This document shows, piece after piece, positions 24,001 to 33,700 of a stretch of DNA of 64,000 bases. Every line of letters starts with the position of its first letter. Within the stretch, counting starts at the first letter, position 1. The notes under the pieces are model-generated. The model had not been told where the DNA came from. It searched no databases and saw nothing but the letters and a program-made list of their open reading frames with translations. The stretch is taken from assembly GCF_964355755.1 (NCBI RefSeq), contig NC_092677.1, positions 25,762,101 through 25,826,100 of the forward strand, read 5' to 3'. This stretch comes from Antedon mediterranea. Taxonomy: Eukaryota > Echinodermata > Crinoidea > Comatulida > Antedonidae. The position numbers and the translations under genes were made by a program.

Positions 24001-27000
24001 CGCCTAAGCAAGCGACGAGATTTGGATTCGAACCTACGACCTCACGATCAAAGTACAAAGGTATTGTAACAAACTCATGCATGCATTCGTGGTGTGAACT
24101 TCTTTTGAATATAGATAACCTTGAGCTGGTATTTAACCGTCATGTGTACTTATGTGTACTTCAAAGATATAATTGTCCCCCGAAGAACAAATGTACACTG
24201 TATTCAATTCAATTTCCTTGTCAGGGGGTTTTATTCGAACATAAATATCCCTCAGACCTGCGGTACACCCCGTGTAATTATTATTATGAAAGAACTGTTG
24301 AGTTTCTCAATGGTTCGATCAACATGCTTTGATCGTCCTCATGAGTGACAATGCAGACCAGGAAGATATAATGTGATTCAGGCCCTTATATTTCACAAAA
24401 GTAAAATTATGCCATTTCAATGTCACATAATACATGAATAGAATCGAAAAGAAACTTATTTACCTGAAAATTTTTTTTTTAAAGCAAAACATAGTTAGCT
24501 TGGTTGTTGAATCATGGAGGTATACAATTACCTCCATGTTTGAATTTAACCGTTTATTTTGTCTTTTTATAAGTGAAAACATTATTTTTCAGTATTTTTC
24601 TATACGGAAGTGAATATTATTAAAACGGCAAAATTGTCTAGAGTCTAGTCACATTATGATTTTATTCATCTCAACTTCTCTTTAGTCAGCGTAAAACGCG
24701 ATCGAATGGGGACAAGTTATTGTCTCGTAATTTTACCTGTAATTGACTGCGATTCGCAGTAATTAAGCCAGCACCTACTAACAATAGATAACGTTTTGTC
24801 ATGACAACGATAACAAGGTCATAACTAGATTTAATTCGTCACTATGACGAATTATAGGTTATATGCATTGATAATTAAAATAAAGATAATTTATTTTTAA
24901 AAGATATTTTGATTCATTGATTTTCTCAGATTCTTTAAATAATATATAATATATGATAGGACCTTGCTAACGCGAATACAATAGCCGGTATCACAATCCG
25001 ATCAAAGATCCCTCTGCGTATAATGTCATAAACCACATTTGCTGTTACATAATAATAAAGACATAAGTTATTTTTTATCTAGATTTCATTATAAATCATG
25101 TGTATAATATATACACTAAGAAATAAATTTGAACAAACAATACGGATAATAAAAAAAAAAATTTATTTCGTTTCCCAAGGTGAGACTCGATCTCGGTACC
25201 TTGAGTGCGATAGACACGAGCACACACCACCGAGCCATACACAACTGACTAAAAATTGTAGAAAAATTCCTCCGTGTATTTACTATGCAGTAACCACTTT
25301 GGTGCAGATAGATTATTACATACCGCAATGAATTATAATTTTTTACTATGATGACATCTCTAAAAATGTACAAAAATGATGCACTGTCAAACTATATACT
25401 TTTAACTTTAATATATGAACTTTTGAAGGAAGAAAGTTAATGTTAAGTTTGTTATTTTGGCCTAAGAAAATGTCATAATTTGTTTGATTGTCGAAATGAA
25501 TTTTTTTAAATTTAATATGCAATTAATTATGGCTTAATCAACTTTTGTTCCCTTAGTTTAATAATAAATCATACATAAGATACATACACTTCAAGAAAAT
25601 TAAATAAAAAATATGTGTTCCCGAGCATTCTGACGATCTATATTAATTTTAAAATTTAGCATATTTTCACCATTTTGTTAACTTACACGTGCGTAGCCTG
25701 TCACTTTTGACGTGCTCGTATAACGCAATTACGCGTTGAAAAGTGAATAAAATATGATGATATTATTAAAGAAAGGTTGTACAACCGAAATCGGACAAAA
25801 AGAGTGCGCATTAACGTATAACGCGCAGTGCGCGTGCAAAAATCTGCGCACTCATGGCAATTTTTTAAACGCTTAAAATTGCCTGAAACGTACTCTAATT
25901 TCATCGAAAATAAATTTTGACAATTTTGAACATTTTAAGCGCGCGTACGCAAGCGTTATATGCGCTACGCACGTAATTGTATTGCCATATGATAAAATAT
26001 GACCTGAAATTTATGAGTACCAAATTTTGTTTAATTGTGATTCATGCTTGTGAAGATATGATTACAAACGTGATTTCGTAAAATCGCGCGTAGACCGCGT
26101 AATTTTTGATTACGCATCGTGAAAATATAACCACATCGATTCCTGGCCATAAGGAATATACTCTGAAAAATTGACTTAGATAGATGAAACTGATATCAAG
26201 ATAATTCACGGACAAAATAGTGCTAAGGAAAGAATAAATAAATAAATAAAGATTTTGACAGAATCAAGAGGTTATATGCATGATAATGCATATAACCTAA
26301 TAATATAACCATGGAGAAATAAGTTTCTCCATGATGATATAACTAAACAAATGAAACGGTTGAGTTGCAAGATATTATATGATCAACAGTAAAATGAATT
26401 ACAAGTATAGAAATAGACATTTTGCTATATTATCTTATGGAAAATGAGTGCTTCTTAATCCGTTCTAATCAACGTAGTTAAGCTTAGTTCCCACTAGTGA
26501 CGCAACGTAGCGACGTTGGCACAACGCAAACGAGTTGACCAATGACAAGCGACAGTTCGAATAATTCATCGCTAGTGATTAGTCAAATCACTTACGTTGC
26601 GTTACGTCCTTGCGTTGCGTTCTAGTGTGAATCAAGCTTAATTCAGAACGCATTTGCGCTACGTATTCTTTTAGTTACGGTCAGTTGTTTGGCACATTGA
26701 GTTCCATGTCGACACATTGAGTTCCGTGTCGACACATTGAGTTCCGTGTCGACACATTGAGTTCAGTGTCGACACATTGAGTTCAGTGTCGACACATTGA
26801 GTTCAGTTGGTGGGGGTTGCAATGCCAGGGCGCAGGGCAGTCTAGTACCAATACAATAATGGCCCGGGACTTAGAGGCTTGTTGCGACCTCCTAGTTCCA
26901 GTGGGAACCAAGCATTAAATCGTATATATATTTTGTATCCATTTTTAGAAGTGCATTGAATTACAGTGGAATTTCAACGTTCAACAACTTACAGGTATAT

Positions 27001-28920
27001 CTGTACCCGTCTCCAAAAAAAGGAGCAATTACTATCACCAGAAAGAGACTACATGTTTTTCTCAGCCCCCAGCTGGAACACAGCATGGCGAGACCAGACG
27101 GATCACCATGGTTACCAGAAGCAGAGACATGTGCTGTCATTGGAAACGGAGGAATATTAATAGGGAGCAAGTGTGGAGATGAGATAGATGCACACGATTT
27201 GGTTTTCAGATCCAATATGGCCGACATTTCTGAATTTTTTGAAGATGTTGGTGGAAAAACTAATCTTATGAGTGTTAATATGGACAACTCGAAAAATTTA
27301 AATAAATGCGTGAGATTTTCTAAATGCCGCAGTAGATTATTACAATACATGAGACGTTTCAAAGGTACAATTTGGTGGTTTTCAAAATATGGAACGTTCG
27401 AGGCGAACAGTCATTATATTCGAAGTGTTATAGCATTAAGAAGATATTTACCCGGTACTATATACGGATACCCGAGAAAAAGTATGATACCCTTAATAGA
27501 AAAGTTAGTAGTCAAACTTTATTTTTGTCAAGTTAATCTCTTGTCCGTGCTTATTCTAATAGAGCTATTACGCCATATATAATACCAAAGAACTTATAAC
27601 ACAAGAATCTCCTGTTCTTCAATTTGCATTCAAAACACAGTATCGGAAGTACAGGGTTAAAAGGTCAAACTGGGCGACGCCATTTCACAGCATGGAGCAG
27701 CGCCCCCTCCAAACTAGGAAGTCAATTACTCTACCCCCCTAGAGTATTAGCAGAACCCCTCTATGATTTTGACTTTCTAATTTGATGCGGGCGCCCTACT
27801 CCTCAGTCAATTACTCTACCCCCCCTAGAGCATTAGCAGATCCCCTCTATGATTTTGACTTTCTAATTTGATGCGGGCGCCCTACTCCATGTCTCACAAT
27901 GGCGCCACCCATAGCTCTATTCTATCCCACAATGCCTTTCGAAATTGTTACGCGCTTCGGACGAACAGGAGATTCTTGTGTTATAAGTTCTTTGATAATA
28001 CCGATACATTGTCTATTCAGCAGTCATTATGAATATTATACACAATTTTATTAATGATAAATATTAAGGCCTATTTACACAGACGAGCGGCCCAACGGTA
28101 AAATTAAGCGGAAAACAAAAATATAGAATCTACTCTTACTTGAACGTTTACACGAAACTCGGAGGTTAAACGGAAACACGCTCAGGGTACAGATTTACGT
28201 GGGACAAGCACGCGATTTTCCGCTTACCGTTCGTCTGTGTAAATTGGCCTTTAGGACTAAATCGACCTTTGGCAGATTTTCCTCATTCTCACAGCAGATT
28301 TCCTCATCTTCATCGTTTCAATATGAATAGGCCTATTCACTACAGCATCACTGGACGGTTTAGTATTTCTTCTTATACCTGTAAATGATGATGTATTTGA
28401 AAAAAATGATGAAAAAAAACAATTTAAGTTAAGATGATGACGCGCGCGTGTTACGTGCAGTGGCGTAATGCAGAAGCTTGAGGCCCCTGGTTTAGGGACG
28501 AAGTGGAGGCCGTTTTTATGATTTTTCAACATATTTTAATGCCTTATTTCTCCTCCGGGTCCTGCTCATGGGCCCTTAACTTGTAAGCTCCGCCGTTACA
28601 CCACTGATTACGTGTCTATAAAGTCACGTAGTATATTATTTTATGATTATTTTTCTATTAGATTTTGGAATACAACGAAGACACCATCGAGCGGTCTTTA
28701 TCTACACGCCGTCGCCGCTTCAGCTTGTAAGAAGATTTCAATGTACGGGTTTTATCCCTTCAATCAGACGAAATCCGGCCATGCTTTGCCGTTTCATTAT
28801 TACGAAAAAGTGTCATTTAAGAATAAACACAATATACCAGAAGAGTATATGAAATTAGTTGAATTTAATAGAACAGGTGTGATAAGATTGGTTACCAAAC
28901 AATGTAGGCCTACTACATAA
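18066..28920 (+). CDS. ST8SIA-like: Alpha-2,8-sialyltransferase-like glycosyltransferase, type II Golgi membrane protein (384-385 aa)
   Basis: Predicted to transfer sialic acid onto sialylated glycans in the Golgi. Coding exons: 20514-20662, 21845-21946, 22803-22892, 26949-27503 and 28662-28920, totalling 1155 nt with all phases compatible. A probable leader exon ends in ATG at 18066-18068, directly followed by GTAAGT, and would add one methionine. Residues 1-25 carry basic residues and a signal anchor (TILIGILTTVAFWVIAVV). A stem follows, with potential N-glycosylation sites. Sialyl motif L starts near residue 175 (CAVIGNGGILIGSKCGDEID) and continues to VGGKTNLMSVN. Motif S is near 307-332 (PSSGLYLHAVAASAC and MYGFYPF). 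Motif III HALPFHYYE and a motif VS-like HNIPEEY follow. Motif L resembles the ST8Sia subfamily rather than ST3 or ST6. The donor ending exon 5 (GTTAGT at 27504) is weak but gives the expected join. The exact linkage and subtype are unknown. Confidence 0.88.
19398..20165. repeat. Cluster of nested family B MITEs in sialyltransferase intron 1
   Basis: At least four partial or complete copies are joined head to tail or inverted. The motif AGTGGGAACCACGCTTTA or its reverse complement appears repeatedly at their borders. Confidence 0.8.
20797..21010. repeat. Tandem repeat, ~57-bp unit, about 4 copies
   Basis: Each unit contains CTGTTTAATTTTGTCCTAAA and on to CAACTAACTAAACTGAA. Confidence 0.75.
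21037..21176. repeat. MITE family A in sialyltransferase intron 2
   Basis: Left terminus AAAGCTCTGTCTACACTATC is intact; the right end decays after AAGTTTGATAGG. Confidence 0.75.
21241..21735. repeat. Family B MITE copies, rearranged
   Basis: At least two copies with GGTTCCCACTAGAACGTAAC and GGTTCACACTAGAACGCA starts are broken and nested. Confidence 0.75.
21993..22455. repeat. Two family B MITE copies in sialyltransferase intron 3
   Basis: 21993-22193 is a standard copy. 22195-22455 is a longer variant whose middle has GCCCCCGCCTGCATGAAATC, also seen at 23060 and 23850. Confidence 0.75.
22473..22658. repeat. MITE family B, complete copy
   Basis: From TAAAGCGTGGTTCCCACTAG to CTAGTGGGAACCAAGCTTAA. 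Confidence 0.85.
22655..22740 (-). repeat. tRNA-like SINE head, minus strand
   Basis: On the minus strand GGCCAGTGGTGCAGTGTGTT and GTCGTAGGTTCGAATCCAAA resemble A- and B-box regions. The same GACGAGATTTGGATTCGAAC word recurs at 24010. It lies next to the exon at 22803. Confidence 0.55.
22997..23330. repeat. Variant family B MITE pieces
   Basis: AAGCTTGGTTCCCACACTTG and CTAGTGGGAACCACGCTTAC bound one variant copy; a second truncated one follows. Confidence 0.65.
23773..24050. repeat. Variant family B MITE followed by a SINE fragment
   Basis: The MITE runs from GAGCTTGGTTCCCACTAGC to GTGGGAACCACGCTTTA (about 23985). Sequence at 24003-24045 matches the SINE head at 22660. Confidence 0.65.
24287..24352. 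repeat. Dispersed repeat, CTTTGATCGTCCTCA type
   Basis: GAACTGTTGAGTTTCTCAAT and ATGCTTTGATCGTCCTCA match 32084-32150 and 32178-32270. Confidence 0.6.
25168..25255 (-). repeat. tRNA-like sequence, minus strand
   Basis: On the minus strand TGGCTCGGTGGTGTGTGCT precedes GTACCGAGATCGAGTCTCAC, which resembles tRNA A- and B-box regions, but base pairing is too poor for a tRNA call. Confidence 0.4.
26480..26640. repeat. MITE family B in sialyltransferase intron 4
   Basis: From TAAGCTTAGTTCCCACTAGT to TTCTAGTGTGAATCAAGCTT. Confidence 0.75.
26690..26815. repeat. Minisatellite, 20-bp unit, about 6 copies
   Basis: The unit GACACATTGAGTTCCGTGTC alternates TTCCGTG and TTCAGTG. It ends about 135 bp before the motif L exon. 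Confidence 0.9.
27579..28001. mobile_element. hAT-like MITE with perfect 32-bp terminal inverted repeats and a 7-bp target duplication
   Basis: ATAATAC flanks both sides (27579-27585 and 27995-28001). The terminal repeats start CAAAGAACTTATAACACAAG and end in the exact reverse complement. The interior holds two copies of an ~88-bp direct repeat (AGTCAATTACTCTACCCCCC...GCGGGCGCCCTACTC). Confidence 0.8.
28064..28254. repeat. Palindromic MITE, TTTACACAGACGA termini
   Basis: TTAAGGCCTATTTACACAGA and on the right TCTGTGTAAATTGGCCTTTA are inverted repeats. A solo half-copy lies at 12176-12206. Confidence 0.7.
28275..28370. repeat. SINE tail fragment
   Basis: CCTCATTCTCACAGCAGATT and TTCATCGTTTCAATATGAAT match the tail of the SINE at 49728-49885. 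Confidence 0.55.
28458..28606. repeat. hAT-like MITE, CAGTGGCGTAA termini
   Basis: Starts CAGTGGCGTAATGC and ends CCGTTACACCACTG. Relatives are at 39900-40056 and 41325-41517. Confidence 0.65.
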
Positions 28921-28949
28921 AAAAGGACAGGGTTAGTATTATGACGTCA

Positions 28950-29150
28950 GGGGTTGGGAACCAATTCTTGTGACAGTATTGGTTTGGATGGTCTGTCATT
29001 GTGATTGGTTGAATTTATTGCGCGTACGTCCTTGTGGGGTGGGGAGCCAATTCTTGTGACCGTATTGGTTTGCATGATCTGTCATTATGATTGGTTGAAT
29101 TCATTGCGCGTACGTCCTTGTGGGGTGGGGAGCCAATTCTTGTGACAGTA
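28950..29150. repeat. Tandem duplication, ~108-bp unit, about 2 copies
   Basis: GAGCCAATTCTTGTGAC...GCGCGTACGTCCTTGTGGGG is repeated with few changes. Confidence 0.8.
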
Positions 29151-29383
29151 TCTATTATTAACGAGAAAAATATTAACATAATTAATAGGCAGACAAATTA
29201 AACAAAACCAGAATTACACTCTCGATTAATTATTCTGGTTTCAGTTATTAAATCGTTTCATAATTTTAATTGAGAGATATTTATAGCTTATAAACTATAA
29301 TATTAAACACATTTATGGACACTTAAATATATATTCACTTAAAAATGTTAATAGTTTTTTAATATAATTTATTTATGTATAAA

Positions 29384-29645
29384 GTTAAAGATATATTGTC
29401 CCCCTGAAAAAAATATTCTTTTTTATAAATTGTTGTTGCTGAATATGCTATTTTAGTGTCACATAATAGTTACAACTTTGGCCAAAGATTGCATCGACAA
29501 CAAAATTATTGAAACATTGTAATTTAAAGTAAAAAATATTCAAATTTTTTTAATTTTGTGAGTGAAATCATTATTTTTTTTTTTCGATGGAAAAATGGTC
29601 TATTTATCAAATCTTCGTGTTTTTGTGGGACAATACATCTTTAAG
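29384..29645. repeat. Family C MITE downstream of the sialyltransferase gene
   Basis: Starts TAAAGATATATTGTCCCCCT and ends GTGGGACAATACATCTTTAA. Confidence 0.75.
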
Positions 29646-30136
29646 AAATGTCATCAAGTACTATATTTGGTAATAAAGTTCACAATATTTCTTTTAATTT
29701 TATATTTGCATTCCACAAAATAAAAGAATAAAAAATTAAAAAACATAAATAATTATGTCATTAGATCTATTCTTTGTTGTTGACACTATACCATCTATTT
29801 TTAGTCTTACTTGAGAAAATAAAAAAACTACACATTTTATCATAAATTAACGAAGAAAAAATATACTTCACTTATAGAGAAAAATAAGTTTGATTTTGCC
29901 CCAAAAAAACATAAAAAAAGAAAATTTAAAAAAACATCAACGGGATCAAAATAGAACGATTAGTTTAAACCAAGAAAAATGTTTTGAAACAAAAAAAAAT
30001 AATTGAATGCGAACAGAAGCAGATCAATACTATGATATTAGTTTCTTATTTGTAGTTTTCGATTCGATTTTCTATTTTTAGCTCAGAATCCAATCTCCAT
30101 TGTATCTTAATTCACCTTCAATCAAATATAGTTACA

Positions 30137-30263
30137 GCGCAGTATTACTGCACTTTCGCACCACAATCTCTCGAGCTTACCCATTTTAAAAACATTTCCC
30201 CGCTCGCTGCGCAAGACTGTGAAGTCTAACGCCCAGTTTTAGGTGCGAAAGTGCAGCAGCGCC
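30137..30263. repeat. Small palindromic MITE
   Basis: GCGCAGTATTACTGCACTTT and CGAAAGTGCAGCAGCGCC are inverted repeats. Confidence 0.6.
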
Positions 30264-30746
30264 CAATCAATTTGGTGTTTTTATTAACCAATGTTCTGAG
30301 AAGAATGATTTGTGCGGCCAAAAAATGGAGATAATTTAGACCTGTTTCTACCAAGATTTAAATACCGTATTTTCCTGCCAGAAACATGTCCTTTATAAAA
30401 AACAACCGATTTTAAATTATGATTTAAAAAAACCCAATTTATTCTGGTTTTATTTATTATTATATTATCATATATTATTATTTACAGATTATAAATTAGG
30501 CTACATCATGATTTTTGTTATAAATTACAAAAACCGGTTTCGACAAAACCGGTTTATTTTGAATTTAATAAACAGAACCTTATTGATTGAATCACTTGAT
30601 TGCCCGCAGCAGAAACTGAACCCCAAGTACTAAACTCGTCAACTCTGTACACCATTATAATCTCTTTGCTTTGTTTGTTCCAGCTGCTGAGTTCACATTT
30701 CTTCCAGCTGCTGAGTTCACATTTCTACCAGACTGGTGTTTGCAAG

Positions 30747-33700
30747 CTATAATTGTGAATGTTTTTTGCGTAGTTTATCAATTTTTTCTTTATAGTTGGA
30801 TGGACTAACCAACGTATTTTGATCAATATTATATAAATCCTCTTTCATCGTTCGCACCATATCACGATCCAATTTTCTCCCACCTGTAATCATCAAACAT
30901 TTATTATTATAATTGATTTTTTGCTGAATGGTAGTGACCGCACAAGTGGCAATATTTTAACATAAACAGATATATGAATTATTCATATTTCTGTTTATGT
31001 TAAAATCATTAAGCTCTGTCTACACTATCAAACTAGTTTACTATATTTACTAATTCCAAATAAAATAAAATTAAAAAGATGTTCTACATAGTGTACTGTA
31101 AGGCTCTGTCTACACTATCAAACTGTGATGTCCCTAAATGGTAGTGATGTGCCCAAATTTTGTCACATAAAGTGGGAACCAAGCCTAAAGCTATGTCTAA
31201 ACTATCAAACTTTATGTGACGAAAAATGTGATCTTCTCATATATATTATATGGACATATCATATCACTATAATATTTAAGCATATCAAATGTTTTTTTAT
31301 GTTTGAAGTTTGATAGTGTGGACAGAGCTTAAGAGTTCGAGTGTTTAAATAAACCCCACATTGAATTTGAATTCAATTGAATTGAATTGAATGTTTGCCT
31401 CTATTGTCCAAAACTACAAGCTCATGTTACGAAGGGAAATATTGCGTTTTCTTCAAGCTGTGTATTTACGCTGGGATTGATAAAGGCATTTACTTACCAA
31501 TACATTTCTTTGCAATAGATTTAGATGTCAATATTAGGTTATTGACCTCATCGACCTCGTCAACAATTTCAGCTTCCAAGCACTGAGGTCCGGTAAATCG
31601 TTTGCCAAACAAAATGGCGTCACGTGCTACTTTGTTTGATTTCAATCGCAATCTTTAAATAAAAGAATCATTCATCATAACACAATTAAGATTGTCATTA
31701 TTTTATCTTTAATGTGCTTTGTCACTAAAATTTGCAGTAACTATGAACATTGTGGAGTGGAGCTGTAGCAATGTATCTTGCTGGTTTAGATGCTTGGCTA
31801 CCAATCCTAGAGTCCTGGGTTCAAATCCTGTCAGATAACAGGGTTTTTTTTCTTATGACAGAACAACTCCACTCTCAAAGACTTGTAATAATACTTTGTT
31901 TGTGAAGAGCATCTTGTGTATATGTTTGTCTCTGTGATTATTTAAGGGGGAGGGCCATTTTATCAGCCCCTAGCTTTAACAGCTATGTGGCTGCCTGGCC
32001 TCTCTGAGAAAATATAAAAATTTAAATTCTTTAATTTGCAAATATTTAGCAAGCGTTTTTGGGGTAATAGTACACACTGTTTAGAAAAGAACTGAGTTTC
32101 TCGACGTTTCGATCAATATGCTTTGATTGTCCTCAGGAGTGAGAATGTTGATATATAAAGTTTGCGGTACACCATGTATATTAGTTCTGAAAAGAACTGT
32201 TGAGTTTCTCAACATTTCGATCAATATGCTTTGATCGTCCTCAGGAGTGAGGAAACCGCAAACTTTACATTAACATTTGATTTCGCCATGCAAACATTTA
32301 AACATGCAATGCACATGGTTTATTAATTGTTATCATTTGAATGTTACTGCCTCATAAATCTGTGAAAGTTTTTAAAGAAAAATTGGACAAGTATTGGTCA
32401 AAATAATATCCTTTTTATTACCATTCTGGGCTCCAAGGCATAACTGATTATGGGTCAAAAGAGGCAAATTAGCCTACGGTATGTTGTATACACCCACACA
32501 CAATAGGTTGTAATTTCAAACTAAAATCATGCAGTAAAAATGTAGTATTGTTGATCCAAAATGGTGCTACTGAATAAAATTTTGTTTTTAAATTTATAGC
32601 TTCATGATCTAAATAACATTTGAATCACAATATTTAAGTTTTGGTCGAAAGAAACATTCTTTCTTAAAGTACTCCAAATGATTTATTTTACGGTTTTTTT
32701 GTAAATACTATTTTTGTAAAACAAAATGGTCTGTTTTGTTTCTGGACCGCTGCACCACATTTTGTGATAGTAACAGATTTAAACTGCGTGAATAGTCAAC
32801 AAATAAAAAATTCAATGAATTACATTTCGGCAGTCATAAAATTATGATCTAAAAAAAACCCAAAATATTGCAAACAACGTGTACTGTACATTATACAGTA
32901 CACGGTATTGAAATGTCGAAGTCTAGTACCTGATGAATAAAAGCGATTTTTATTATGATTTTTATCACCTTCAAAACAGTCTGTGTATAGTGTGCAAATA
33001 AAAATGTCTGGGAATGTGTTCGGTTATCATCTATCTATCTCAGCTTATAGAGTTCTGCTGTGTGATGTCACAACGATAGATAACGCTGCATGGTTGCTAG
33101 CCAACCAAAAAATGCGTTCAACGCTACTATGTTGATAAACTGTATATATCTGTTTTTCTATCAAATTATGTATCGTAACTTGATTTTAAATATATATAAA
33201 ATTAGATTATTAAAAACAAATATTTAGTGATCTTTTTAGAATTTTAGTTTGTTTTTATTGAAATTATTAAGTTTTAAAATTACTACTTCAATAGGCCTAT
33301 TCCAAACGATTGGTGACCTTGGAGTCACTCAGGCAGGTTGAACGCATTTTTTTGGTTGGCTAACAACCACGCAGCGCCACCCGCTGTCGTGACGTCAGCA
33401 CCGCAGAACTCTATGTACAGTGTGTAAAGTAAAATATTTTATGTTTAAATAAATAAAAGCATCTGTTTATCGATGGAGAAATTTTGATAGCAAGACAGTT
33501 GTTGATTAAGTTATTCAGTCAAAATCAATAATATGTATACTAAATACAACAAACTCTGTATATAATTATTTTTATTTGTGTGACGTTACAATAAACACAC
33601 TTTTAAACCAATACAAACGGTAGTTAGAATATATTATCAGAATATTTATTTGAAAATTGCCTATAAAACACACAGCACAAGGATGAATTAGTTTTAATTG

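Larger units (their letters stand above)
28921..30746. other. Intergenic region between the 3' ends of the sialyltransferase and isomerase genes
   Basis: The two genes converge here. The region holds a 108-bp tandem duplication, a family C MITE, a palindromic MITE at 30137-30263 and a 25-bp duplication at 30681-30728. No coding exon is recognised. Confidence 0.5.

Noticed and set aside
26961-27362. Minus-strand open frame of 133 codons
   Set aside because: It is the antisense shadow of the sialyl motif L exon.
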